64,000 bases of DNA from Symsagittifera roscoffensis (lineage: Eukaryota; Xenacoelomorpha; Acoela; Convolutidae). The position numbers and the translations under genes are program-made. The stretch's first letter is position 1. Every line of letters begins with the position of its first letter. The stretch lies in assembly GCF_963678635.1 (NCBI RefSeq), contig NC_087070.1, positions 35,033,109-35,097,108 of the forward strand, given 5' to 3'. The notes under the pieces were generated by a model that did no database searches, was not told the DNA's origin, and saw only the letters and a list, made by a program, of their open reading frames with translations. Shown here one piece after another: positions 46,101 to 57,007 of the stretch.

Positions 46101-46369
46101 GTTTTGCCATTTCCATCAAATTTTTATCGTACAGGCGACGTTTTTTGCTGTATTTGAAATGTTTGGTTGTGCCTTCTGGTGGAATGGCACAATTTTTGGT
46201 TTTGAAACGGGAGTTTTCATGGGCTCCCCGTGACTAATCGTAATCTTTTTTTGCAGCTCTTTTCTTTTGAATCTTAATTGTGAGGCAGTTGTAAATTTTC
46301 AAATTCTCGTAACGATTGAAAAGTTATGTTGTTTTTAGATTTAATAATAACATTTTTAAACATCACTTT
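46101..46369. other. No gene seen; contains a short hairpin
   Basis: The stretch 46168-46191 (TGTGCC...GGAATGGCACA) closely resembles the hairpin at 14077-14101 near the RT element. Otherwise this is A+T-rich DNA between the unclassified block and the LINE tails. Confidence 0.4.
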
Positions 46370-46720
46370 AGGTGAATATTTTTACGAAGATTCCCAGATT
46401 CTCATTCAACTTGAATAAGTGTCAACAAAAATTTCAAGAGTTCGTATAAATGAAACTTTTTACATTATAAATTATCATTTTCTTCCCACAAAAACTATAA
46501 GTTTCAGACTTTGGTTTATATTTTTATAATAAGATCAAAACAGTCAAAGTTGTATTTGGATATCGAGCTGTATTTTAAGACGCCACATGAAAAAAACCTG
46601 TTTGAAATAGGATTGGTAACACACCGGTTTGAGATAGGATTGGTTGAGTTGCTGTTTGTATAGATCTTGACCAATTCAACAATTTTTCCTAACAACTTCA
46701 AAGTGATCTTTCTATAAGAT
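46370..46720 (-). mobile_element. LINE 3' tail fragment, copy 1
   Basis: Minus-strand translation has a stretch (FFSCGVLKYSSISKYNFDCF) that aligns with the clearer motif of copy 3. The surrounding bases share sequence with copies 2 and 3, including a stretch around ATTCCCAGATTCTCATTCAA and GTTCGTATAAATGAAA. It is 5'-truncated and decayed. Confidence 0.5.
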
Positions 46721-47096
46721 GTATGTTTGGCAAGGGTTCCCCTAATAACTGGTCAATATAGAAAAATTAGGTTGGAATTATTTCTTTCGACAACTGAACA
46801 GTCCGTATCATAACAGGTAACTTCAAAAAAAACGGCTCGAAACAACTAATGCTGGAAACGACTTGCAAAAATCTTTGATAAGTTCCTTTTTTGAACTACT
46901 AAAGTTTCAAGAAACAAAAAAAAATAAAAAATAAGGTTTTTTCGAAAATGTAACTGAAGTGAAAAAACCAAAAACCTTAACACATTTTTTCCAGTATAGG
47001 TCATTGTTCATCAAATTAATTTGTATAAAAATTCACTTTAAAAAAACGCAGCTGAAAACTGTCTTTGAAGGATTTATGTCTGTTTTTAGACGTCGC

Positions 47097-48000
47097 TGAG
47101 GGTAAAAAAGTAAGGTTTTAAATGGAACGATGGTTTAGTTCCACCGTTGAAGTTTTTTTTTGATACTCAATTTTCAAGGCTATCGAAACAATTTAAGTTT
47201 CAATTTGAATTTGGAAAAAATTGATGAGATTGTCGAAATAAGTAAAAACTAATACGAAAAAAATTTAATTAAATAACAATAGAATAACAGTTTTTAGAAT
47301 TTTGAATTTCTAGTAACGATTGCATAAGTACGTTGTTTTATAGAGCAACTCACTATTTTTTGCTGTTTTTATTATTATGTAATTTGACGAGTTCATTAGA
47401 TGTGATTATTTTACAAATAGCCCCAGATTCACAATAATCTTGAATAATTTCACACGAAATTTTCTAGAGATTGTATAAAATGTGCTATTTTAAGATTTTA
47501 AATTTTTTTTTCATTACAATAAATATACGGATTAAACTTTTTACTTGAAGGCTACGCCCATAGTTAAGTTGTTGTTACCGTACTGTTTTTGTTAAGATCA
47601 ACATTGTCGTTGTTGTACTTGAACGCCAAAACGTACTTTGATGCCTTATTAAATAACCGGTGTTAAATGTATGTATGAAGCTAAAAAACTCCAAAAACGA
47701 GTTTACTGGCTTAAAATTACATTTTTGGCCTTAAGTTAGGCATCATTTAGCTTGTAGGCCTGCTCGCTTGCTCCATTCGCTCGAATTAAGACAAAAAATC
47801 AAAAAGAGTAAAACTTTCAAAGTTCCTCCTCATTTCCATTGTTCGGAACAATTATTTTCATAGGACGGTGGTTTAGTACCACCGGTATGATTATTTACTA
47901 AGATACTCAATCATGAATGCTACTAAAAAAATGTTTTGCAAAAACTTTGGCAAACTTTAATCAGAATGTTAACATTGGTGAAAACTGATATTAGGAGAAA
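47097..48000. repeat. Diverged tandem segment with GGTTTAGT-ACCACC motif
   Basis: GATGGTTTAGTTCCACCG (about 47129) and GGTGGTTTAGTACCACCG (47867-47884) head two related stretches, each followed some bases later by GATACTCAAT. The second is a 6-bp-stem hairpin. The spacing of about 740 bp matches that between LINE tail copies 2 and 3 (47330 and 48085), so a unit containing both has been duplicated. The rest of 47520-48085 shows no gene. Confidence 0.5.
47330..47520 (-). mobile_element. LINE 3' tail fragment, copy 2
   Basis: It shares with copy 3 the run GTTGTTTT, TTGCTG, ATTATTATG and TTCATTAGATGTGATTATTT (TTCATCGGATGTAATTATAT in copy 3), and with copy 1 the CCCAGATTC segment. It is too short and decayed to show protein motifs. 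Confidence 0.45.
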
Positions 48001-48084
48001 AAATTAGAATAAAAGTAGGCAAGCGGCAAGCGATTGTAAGACAGTTTCGTTATTTTCATTTTATAGTATCAATCGAGTACTTAC

Positions 48085-48490
48085 GTTGTTTTTAGAGTTG
48101 CTCACTAATTTTTTCTGCTGTTCTTTTGATTATTATGCAATCTGATCAGTTCATCGGATGTAATTATATAGGAAAGAGTCCCAAATACCCCTTCACCTCG
48201 ATTAATTCCACATGGAAGTTTCAAGATTTCGTATACATGAAGCTCATTAGCATTACAAGTTTTCCTTTTTTCCGCAAAAGTTATACCGATTAATTTTTTT
48301 CTTGAAGATTAAGAATTCAATTAATCAGTTTATATGAAGATCAACCTTGCCAAGGTTATATTTCAATGATGACTTGTATAATAATACGCCATATTCAAAA
48401 ACTGGCTGAATATATGATTGGTAGAAATGGATGAGCTGCTGTTTTTAACAATCTTTTCATTAAGATATACCAGTTTGATATGAAAATCTT
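48085..48490 (-). mobile_element. LINE 3' tail fragment, copy 3
   Basis: On the minus strand the stretch at about 48440-48340 reads SYIQPVFEYGVLLYKSSLKY, a well-known post-RT motif in LINE RTs of the Jockey/CR1 group (Y-I-x-x-V-L-E-Y-G). The fragment is 5'-truncated, as LINE insertions usually are, and lies just downstream of the EFCAB10-like gene. Confidence 0.6.
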
Positions 48491-48649
48491 TGAAAACCAA
48501 TTTTTATCGAGTTAAAAACACAGATTTTTAAAAATAGACTTATGTTCAAAAATTTCTTTGATCATTTTGATTGAGTAGTTGTACTTCTCGTTTCGTTTAA
48601 TGAACCTAATTTTTCTGGTTTATCTATGCTCCAAGTCATTTTGTTTTCA

Positions 48650-51600
48650 TCAAACAGTTCTCTTGCTTTTTGTCGCTGCTGTTTCTTCTTTTTCATCAAC
48701 TCTGAAAAGAATTGAGCCCAGTGAACTTTGCATTTTTTTGTTTTGCAATTTGATTCTGTTGATGCTGGCATACCGTTTTTGATCTGATAAAAATATAACT
48801 GGAGTATCACAACCCACTGCTTCTTTTTAACTGTAATCAAAACATGTGTTCAAGGGGAGCTAGCCATTAACAATATTGAACGTTTTCTTGAATCGATTAA
48901 AATGCGCTTTTTTTATACCAGTTGAAACCATAATTTTCATAACCACTAATGAAATGGTTCGATGAAACATTTACAGAATATAGAATTGAATAGATTTGCC
49001 ATGTGTGATTGGCAGTTACTGGTTTTTTCTTTGTTTCGACGAGGTCACTGGAAATGACTGGAAGAAGCTAATGCATTGGGTGAGATTGTTTCCGCTAAGT
49101 TGCAGGCACCTCAAAAAATTGCCGTCCCCTCACTTCAACGTCCCCCCAACCCAACCCCCCAAAAAACCACAAATATTCCAGACACAAAATTGTTTTTTTT
49201 TACAAATTAAACGGTGGTCGGAATATTCTGTGCTATAAAAGGTTGCTCCTAATTTTTGAAGGAATTTTGAAAAACATAGAAAAAACTCTCTGAGAAAAAA
49301 AGGTGGCATTTTTACTAAACATGGAGAAAAGGCTACAATAAAGGTATCAGAATCAGGCCTGCAGCGTTCATCAAAACGAATTGTGAAATTACTAAATATA
49401 TATTTTTTAAATTCATGGTTTCAGTCTGTGATATGGTCTGGGTCACGAGACGACTGCACTCATCTCTTGTATGTCGTGGAAGCTTTTGACAGGCCATGGG
49501 TTCTAAACAAAGAACTCATATCAAGATAAAATTCAGTGCTCGTTGCTTGCGTGTGAGACAAAAATAAACCCAGTCCAGAAAAAAAATAACCCAGCCCCAA
49601 AAAAAAAATTTAAATCTTAACAAAGGGCACAACAGCAAATATTTGGTAAGAGCTGAACAGTTCGTATGTTGGTCTTTTCCCTCGTGGATAAGTCGTTTTA
49701 GCTTCAATTTTAATATACTAAACTATTTATTTTATGCTAAACTGAAAAATCGCTTTTCCATGGGCATTTTCGAAAATTACAGCTATAAAATACGTTATGC
49801 TCATCTTGGAAATTACGCTTGGTGTATTTTTTTGTGCAAATAAAAATTTCAGAAAAAATATGTTTTCAAAGTTTGGCATTGTTGGCAATTCAAACCTCAA
49901 CAAAAGATCATATACCACGCATATACCGTCATTAATGTGATGAGAGAAGTTTAATTACGATCATTAATTCAATTTAAAAACCAAACCATTGAATCAACTT
50001 AACATTCTTTTTTCTGCCCCTCCCTTCTCTAAACAGTTCAAGTTAAGATCCTCCACTTCACTACTTGTACGTTATTTTATTTGGCTAAAAGTTTCTTTTT
50101 AGAGCTATGTTAATATCCTTTTAGGGGGAGGATGTTAAAAATTGGTCTAACCATTTTTCAAATCTCAATCACGCAGTTGCCCGCACAAATTTGCAAAAGC
50201 CGCCAATCTATATGAAAGGGTTTATTACAACAATCCACAAAACTTGAAAAAACGTCTAGGTGTCTTATTTACTTTTTGGCTCTGTAAAAAATGTAGCCTA
50301 ACAGATTTTATAAAAAAATAAATTGACTTACGCTTCCTGTTCAAAAAGATCAAAGTCTATAGTTGGCTTATCCTCGTGCTGGCCGAAGTTCTGAATTCCT
50401 AGAATTTTCATAGCTGAAACAAAATAAATCAGATATAAAGGGCCTCTCAGGTCAAGCGAATCAGACATTGGTATCAAACAATTTCAATATTTTTCATTAT
50501 TTTTTGTTGTTGGAATCAGATCAGCTTCTGATGCAAACTAAAGGAAGTTCAAGAGGTTCTCCCGCTCATTTTCAACCAACACAACAAGTACAAAAAGTCA
50601 CATTTCAATTCAATGTTTGAAAGTTCAAACACAAGGATTTTATTCAAAGATCATGTGACTTGACCCTAATAATTTTTTTTCCATTGTACATCGCAAAAAC
50701 TGATATTTCTGTGGTTCTATGAAAAGCTATTAAGACTGTATAATCATAGTCCGCATCTGAAAATTCCCCGCATTCCACGCTAAATTATTTTGCTGAGCGA
50801 AATTCTTTTTTGTTACTCAATGTCTTTTTTGTATGTTCTTCATGTAATGCTACTATTGCATTCGAAATCTGTCAAGCTGTGGCAGACATGAAGCTAGAGG
50901 TCAAGTGAGAGCTCATCCTCACACACTATCAATGCCATCGCAGGTGATCGAAAAACCGGTACTAATCTAAGTGAACACCTTCATTATACTACGTGCCTCT
51001 TTTAAAATACGAAAAATTAATCTAGAAGTACATATCAATGAGCTGGAGAGAAAAATGTCTAGAAAAATCTATATTACTCAAATGGCAGTGCCTTTCTGGT
51101 CAATTTGGATGATTACACTACAATTCCCAGTTTCAGATGTCTAACCTACCAGATGTTTGCCTAATATCGCTTGCTTAGATAGCCCAGTATAACTCATGAA
51201 CTTAGCACCGCGATAGCTCGCAACAAAAAAGAACTGGTAACAAAAAACAATTCAAAAATAAAAAGAGAGCGACAACTCGCGATATTTGCAAATTAGTTCA
51301 AAATCTAATAACTTTGATTAAAGATAAGAGGTAAGCGCGCTACCCGGGTCGAGTTTGTGGTTTGACGGTCGCGACCAAATTTTGGTATTTCCAGACTGCC
51401 GAGGCAGAAATTGGACATTTTCAGACCGCCGCAACCAAAGTTTGGTATTTCCAGACTTAAGGAAAATTAACCGCGACCGAGCGCGACCAAAGAAAAATTA
51501 ACCGCGACAGGCGCGACCGAAGAAAATTAAAAGCAATCGATGAAAAACGACTGAAGAAAATTACCGGATCGAGGTTTGGGATTTATGCTTCGACTGGTTC

Positions 51601-54600
51601 GACCAAAAGTTATAATGGCTAGCATGGTCGGTTTGAACACAGTAGACCCGAGTTCAACTCCTCGAAAGTCCTAAGGTCACCAACTTTTTGACCATGCCGC
51701 GAATAATTTTTTGATCAAGCCGCGAGAGATACGCTACGTCCAGACTCAGTCTGCGACCAATTTTTGAACACCGCGATAGAATTACGGTAATTGCAGACTC
51801 AATCCGCGACCAATTTTTTGACCACCGTGACTTAAGACCCTGTTCAAACTATGGATTTTCGGTCGCAGAATTAACCTTTTCGCGACCGACAAAGTCAATA
51901 AATTAGTAACGAACCTCGACCTGGGTACTCAAATTTGCAGCTTTATGGCGAAAACCTGCTCTGCTTTTCATATAAAGCGGCAAATTTCTTGCAGAAATTT
52001 TGAGTGGTTCAACTATTGCAACTAATCAGTCAGGCGGCTGAGATAAACCTGAAGCTAGAGGTCAAGTGAGAGCTCACCCTAGCGAATTATCATTGCCATC
52101 GCGGGGGATCAAAAACCTGATCCTGTGATCTTAAACTGAACGCGCCTTGCAATAAGGTTAAGTACTTTATTTTATTATCCAAATAACTAATATAAAAATG
52201 CCCTTCAATGAGTTTTAGAAAATGTTTTGAGGATTCTATAATATTCAGATGGCAGTGTTCCTTATACTTTTCTTAGAACAACTCGCTAACGTCTTGAATA
52301 GGACCAAAATAGCTGCTGTTGGTCTCCATGGTATCTGAAATCTATTGTATTATTATAGTTGGAGGCTTAATGAGAAGAAGCGTTCTGAAAATTGGATGAA
52401 TGTTCATGACAAAAGTTCATTACAAAATAATTGGTTATTGGTGTAGATTTTAGAAATTGAATCCCTTTTCATTGGATCATAAAAGTTGTTCCATTATCTA
52501 ATTCAATTTAATCAATTTACTTTTAATTAAAACTGTTATTTTTTCTTTTTAAAAAATCCAGGAAATTTCCTTTTTCCTCCTCTGAAATCCATTTAATCAA
52601 ATTTGTTCTGCAGAAAGAGTCGCTTAATCTGAAATCCATTTAATCAAATTTGTTCTGCAGAAAGAGTCGCTTAATCTAATTTGCAATTCTACTGTTAAAT
52701 GAATCAAGCATGCATCATTTGCACTAACTACTAAACAAGACTGCCTCGTAATAACTTGAAAAAAATTAAATGTAATTAACAAAAATGATGAGTTTTAAAT
52801 TTGAGGTTTCTTGTAAAAATCATCCCCCACACATAAAAAGTACAAAGTGATAGATTTTGATCATATTAACAAGCCAATTATGGCATATAAGCTTCCTTGA
52901 AACAATTTGGAACCATTTCTAAAACGGATTAACTCTCCGCCTAAGCGTTAATAGCGCGGAATATATTGCGCGTTAATTGTCCCAAATTGGCCAAAATGGC
53001 AATCTTTAAACCCCCAGAAATTTACAAAAAGTAATTGCAGGTAAAATATCTTTTCAAATTTAAGCTCATGACAACAATAGTTTTTGAATGATATGAAAAA
53101 TTCCATCAAAAATGGCTATTTACAAAGTCGAAATTTGTCTGAAGAAAAAAACCACCACGAGCACAAATATTCCGTTACTTTCGTTACAAAACAATAAAGC
53201 AGTTTAGAATCGACAACTTTTTCTACTGTTTTTTAAGTCGACCAAAAAGTTTTATTCGTTTCTTTTAAAATCATTTTGCTTAAAGATTATGCACCGCTTG
53301 AAAATTTTTGATACCTATGAGCTTTTTCACATTTTTGGCCAGAAAATTGCACTTTGGTCGCTGTTTTTTTAATATGTATTTGTACCTTTAAAAAGGTCAA
53401 AGTTTAATTAACGTCAAAATTTAATCAACTTAATGTAAGTAGATGATTATATGGTAGAAAAAATGAAATTCCCACTCCCGTTTTTTCCCACTCTCTCGCC
53501 GTCATTTTAGTTCGACAAAAATTCAACAAAAAAGAAAAGTAAATAAAAATTGCCTAATTCTTAAAAAAGTATGAGCAAAAAAAGGCAATGAAATTAAACC
53601 GAAAAGAACAGTGATCTAAAGCTGAGTGCAATTATTTTTTTGTTTATAATTTATTAAAAGGCCTGAACCCATCTCTAGATCAGTAATTCTTCGAACAGGC
53701 CTAATAATCATCTGATTAATAATGTCTCAGACTGGAACTTTTTAAATTCAATTTTCAATATTTCATAAATTTATCAAAAAATCGAGTGAAAATGCTGACC
53801 CTCGAGGTATTGAAGGCGAGTGATGTGTCCGGATCCCACTGGGTCCAGCATGCCGAAGAGAGACTGGAGGTTGTCCGGTCCAAACAGCTTTGGCCCATCT
53901 GCCCTCCTCTCCTTCGCCTCTTTAAGACTCTTCAAGTATTCCTTCAGAAACTCACGGGGGTTTTCTAGGAACAAATTTTTATAAATAAAACTGAAAATTT
54001 CAAAACGGATCGCAATCAATGGATGGCCTCTGTCTGCATCTAGAATCCTATAAAACTTAATGCTACTATTTTCTGGCGCAAATCTAGTATTTCCTCAATG
54101 GGTCGGATTTTGAAAAAATATATATATTTTTAGTTCGACCAAAATGATTTTCCGAAGTCTTCCAAAGCTCTATAAAGCTTTGATGATTTTAGAAAAAAAA
54201 CATGTGCATCTTGGGGTGATTAGAAAATATTTTGGGCTAGCCGAGCAAAAATGGAAGCCAAACAAGTACCAAGAGGGGCAGCTTCTGGGTAGTTCGGAAG
54301 GAGAACAAATGCTTAAGTGATAGGGGATCAGCCCCCCCCCCGTCTCGCTCAAATCCACTACTTTTCACGGACCCACTCCTAAAACTAATCCAAATTGCGA
54401 CAAAAAAATTATGAGTTTGACCACACTACTTTTCTTGACAGGTAGTTATAATATATGCCCCCCTAAATCCTCCCCCGGTTGTAATGTAAATGTCAAATTG
54501 CCATAGACCCTAAATGCATAGACCCTAATAAATGCAATTCATGCAATTTTTTCTTCGACTTCAAGTACCACTCCAAATTAATTTTTTTATAAAAACATTC

Positions 54601-55958
54601 CATTCTCAAAAAGATCAAAAATGCTCGTATCAAATCTTCTTCGTAACCAAAACTGCGGTAGGATTTCATGAGTGACATACGTAGAGACCGGGTCCTTTCT
54701 CTCAATACCGCGATCATTTATTTTGAACTTCGGCTAACAAAACCATTCATTTTATTTCAATGCAAATTCTCACTAAGTATTTTCGAAAAATTTATTCAAC
54801 ATAATTTTACCAGTTAAATGTTTTTTCATCAGGTTGAATAAGTGTTTTGTATAAACTGAGCAGAGTAGAAGTGTAAAATTTATCTGAATTGACGTAACGT
54901 AAAACATGTTTCAGCTAACTTTTTAAAAGTTTTTCAATGTGAACTTTAAATTTTAACTTTTTATTAGTTAATAGACCTAAAAATTTTGGTATAACGTTTA
55001 CTCTGTTAACTTCTGAGGTGGCTGTTTCGTTCTTGTTTATAGTGAGCTTATTCTCTAAAAACCATTTTTCAATCTTGCTGCAGTTGATGATCTCCTGCTG
55101 TTGATTTCAAGTTTTTGTTGTTGTATATAATGCACAATCATCCGCAGCCAGTACTACCTATGCTGCCGACAGGTTATTGGCAAGTCATTTAAATAAAGCA
55201 AAAACAACAAAGGACCCAGGACTGAACCTTGTGGTACACCCAACTTGCTTGTTTCAATGTCCAATTGAAATGTTCAATTTTTACAAGTTGCTGTTAACGA
55301 TTCTCAAGGTTTGACTTCAAAAATTAAGGAACTTGCCCCGTTACCGTGTAGATCGCATATTTCTATGAAAATTTTATATTTTATCTAAAACGCTTTGTTA
55401 GGGTCTATGAACAAAACACCAAGTCGTATTTTTTTCTTCTAATTCATCCACTAATTGTTCAGGGTCCAAGATAATATTAACTGTTTTTTTTTTGGATTGT
55501 ACTTCATCAACTGATATTTTTTCTGATATACCTATTGTCGGTGAAGCTTGATTAGTGGATAGCTTACTTAAAGCGAATATCAAAATAATATTAAGATCTT
55601 GTTAACTACCCTCACTCTCACCACCTAACGTACCCCTATTTTTAAAGAAAAATTGAACAGTTAAGCATATACAAATTTTTACTTTGTATCGAATTCCTGT
55701 CCCCTTTTGTAGAATGGGGGAAGGTTGACAAGATCCTAAAAAGTTAATTGTTGTGGTTTCTGCAATTCGCAGAGGATATACCGAAGGCTAACCAGTCTGT
55801 CTAGGCTCGTTCGTTCTTAAAAGCTTTGTAGAGATGTGAAAATGATAAATTGAACCTGGCTGTTGGTAGATTAGTTGTGACGTCAGATTCTCCATCAGTT
55901 CTGGAATCCTGTGGTTCTTCAGGTATTCACTGGCCTCCGAGGTACGATCCACACTCAT
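48650..55958 (-). CDS. EFCAB10: EFCAB10-like protein (RIIa/Dpy-30-type docking domain plus EF-hand)
   Basis: Four minus-strand exons fit in phase: 55958-55856, 53964-53800, 50413-50332 and 48701-48650, giving 133 aa with a TGA stop. Exon 1 starts [20 protein letters not shown] and continues into the RIIa/Dpy-30-like docking motif ([20 protein letters not shown] across the first splice). Exon 2 carries the degenerate EF-hand ([19 protein letters not shown]), exon 3 begins [12 protein letters not shown], and exon 4 encodes a charged 17-residue tail. Order, exon phases and length fit vertebrate EFCAB10 (about 130 aa), a protein linked to cilia and flagella. Splice sites are GT-AG throughout: donors GTTCAA, GTCAGC and GTAAGT; acceptors TTCCTAG, TTTCAG and TTTTCAG. 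Exons 1-3 are strong. Exon 4 is less certain because its short tail is poorly conserved in the family. Introns 1 and 2 hold LINE and CG-rich repeats. Confidence 0.82.
48702..50331 (-). other. Third intron of the EFCAB10-like gene
   Basis: No further gene is seen. It holds A+T-rich DNA with a C-rich run near 49120-49165. A minus-strand frame at 49707-49516 begins [16 protein letters not shown] but has no matching splice acceptor in phase, so it was not used as an exon. Confidence 0.5.
50890..51092. repeat. About 205-bp direct repeat, copy 1 (intron 2 of the EFCAB10-like gene)
   Basis: It starts GAAGCTAGAGGTCAAGTGAG and ends near ATGGCAGTGCC. It matches 52051-52258 along its length with scattered differences. 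The pair brackets about 0.96 kb that includes the CG-rich repeat. Confidence 0.8.
51340..51945 (+). repeat. CG-rich dispersed repeat with GCGACC motifs and pol III box-like sequences
   Basis: In A+T-rich surroundings this stretch repeats GCGACC and CGCGACCGA, often after TTTGGTATTTCCAGAC. A related copy in the same orientation lies at 57425-57680. At 51616-51627 TGGCTAGCATGG resembles a tRNA A box and 34 bases on, GAGTTCAACTCC (51650-51661) resembles a B box, so a tRNA-derived SINE is possible. No full tRNA fold could be drawn. Confidence 0.6.
52051..52258. repeat. About 205-bp direct repeat, copy 2
   Basis: It begins GAAGCTAGAGGTCAAGTGAG like copy 1 and ends GATGGCAGTGTTC. The two copies flank the CG-rich repeat in direct orientation, as long terminal repeats or a duplicated flank would. 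Confidence 0.8.
52581..52674. repeat. Perfect 47-bp tandem duplication
   Basis: TCTGAAATCCATTTAATCAA starts at 52581 and at 52628, with the full 47 bases repeated including TGCAGAAAGAGTCGCTTAA. The copies are identical, so the duplication is recent. Confidence 0.93.
52860..53200 (+). repeat. Dispersed repeat, partial copy
   Basis: It shares with 62400-62640 the order: a CCAAATTGG core with GGCA, then CCAGAA then TTTACAAAAA or TTTGCAAAAA, AGGTAAAATAT, and further on GAAAAACCACCAC. Both copies are in the same orientation. No coding frame is supported. It is probably a non-autonomous element. Confidence 0.55.
53201..53799. other. Intron sequence, nothing recognised
   Basis: A+T-rich DNA lies between the dispersed repeat and exon 2 of the EFCAB10-like gene. 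I see no gene, hairpin or repeat of note. Confidence 0.4.
54780..55585 (-). mobile_element. LINE RT fragment (Jockey/CR1-like)
   Basis: Minus-strand readings include [12 protein letters not shown]-like sequence near 55240-55200 ([10 protein letters not shown] in a shifted frame), [13 protein letters not shown] (the Y/A-x-DD catalytic motif region) near 55150, and a post-RT segment with [20 protein letters not shown] at about 54880-54820. The frame changes several times, so it is dead. It lies inside intron 1 of the EFCAB10-like gene on the same strand. It belongs to the same broad family as the tails at 46-48 kb. Confidence 0.65.
55586..55855. other. Intron 1 sequence next to exon 1, nothing recognised
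   Basis: A short A+T-rich stretch lies between the LINE fragment and exon 1 of the EFCAB10-like gene. There is no second gene or repeat that I can support. Confidence 0.4.
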
Positions 55959-56030
55959 TCTTGCTCCGACAATCTACTTCTAGGGTAGAAGAGTCCCGTA
56001 AAATTTTAAACTTTATCCATTTGATATGGT

Positions 56031-56190
56031 TAATTAGCAAAAAGTAGACAGTTCAAAAACTAAGCTTGTAATCCAATCGGAATCGAGAATCGAGAACAGA
56101 AAACATTTCGTTTGTTTGTTTTCTTATCTCGATTCTGATTGGCTTATGACATGTCTACTGTATGACAAATCTACTTTTTGATATTAATTA
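56031..56190. repeat. Imperfect inverted repeat just upstream of the EFCAB10-like start codon
   Basis: Left arm elements AAAAAGTAGACAG and CCAATCGGAATCGAGA pair with TCTCGATTCTGATTGG, TGTCTACTG and CTACTTTTTGATATTAATTA on the right. The axis is near 56110. The structure starts about 73 bp upstream of the ATG, so it lies in the promoter or 5' UTR. It could be a small fold-back MITE. Confidence 0.65.
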
Positions 56191-57007
56191 GATTTTGATT
56201 AGATTGTTTATATTAGCTCCCATTTAGAACTTTTGACTCGCATATTTTTCAAAAATGTATGTTTCGCAACAGCTTGTACAAATGCAGTTTTTGTTTGCAA
56301 AATAACTTTTGTTTGAACACTCCAATTTTCGCCAAAAAATGTAGCTCAAGCTTGAAAGTTCTAAAATCCCCAAAACATGATAATGTATAAGATCAAGTTT
56401 CGGGGACCTCAGAACTTTAAGCTAAGCTAAGTTTTTGAAATTTAGTTGCAACAAAAAATCCCAAGAGTTGAACATGCGTTTGGTGGGGAATGTTGATTTT
56501 TGCAGAGTATTCAGTTCAATGGTTTTAATTGGGGAGCCAACAGTCGTAATAATTGTAATTTACAGGGACTCTTCTAATTTTATTTACCTTTATCAATTCA
56601 AATCAATGAGGAGAAAATATAAAAATATCAGCTGCGTACAATATTTACCGTGCGGTACGGTACGTGTTTCTGTTTTTATTGATAATGTAATGCAATAAAA
56701 GAATACGGTCGCACGTGTTTTAAAATGAAACAACGTTTCACAGTTTAAGCCATGTAATCATCAACATCGTTTTTTGTTAAATTAGTTTTTCTATAGTATT
56801 TTCATCAATGCGATTTATTCTTCGGGGGATTTTTTTTCTCATGTTTTCAAGAGCGAATCAAATAGTTGATTAAAAGGCCATTTGCGTTTCCGCCATTCAG
56901 TTTTTGATGGTTTTCAGCTCAAAACAACTCGCTGGGTAGGCGCTATTTTTAAAAACTGGAAGTAGAGCGCGTTATATTGCAACTGTAAAATTCCACAACT
57001 GATCAGA
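56191..57007. other. Intergenic DNA upstream of the EFCAB10-like gene, no gene recognised
   Basis: A plus-strand frame at 56435-56698 (87 codons) exists, but its composition gives no support for a real gene. The palindrome-like CGGTACGGTACGTG at 56655 is the only notable short motif. Confidence 0.4.

Noticed and set aside
49516-49707. Minus-strand frame beginning [12 protein letters not shown] as last exon of the EFCAB10-like gene
   Set aside because: There is no AG acceptor in the right phase; the exon at 48701-48650 fits phase, acceptor and length better.
51616-51690. Functional tRNA gene
   Set aside because: A- and B-box-like sequences and a possible anticodon stem are present, but acceptor and T stems do not form properly.
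55850-56047. Plus-strand frame over exon 1 of the EFCAB10-like gene
   Set aside because: The minus strand encodes the docking-domain exon here, so this is a shadow.
56435-56698. 87-codon plus-strand ORF upstream of the EFCAB10-like gene
   Set aside because: No domain, no splice signals fitting a gene and ordinary composition for a chance frame.
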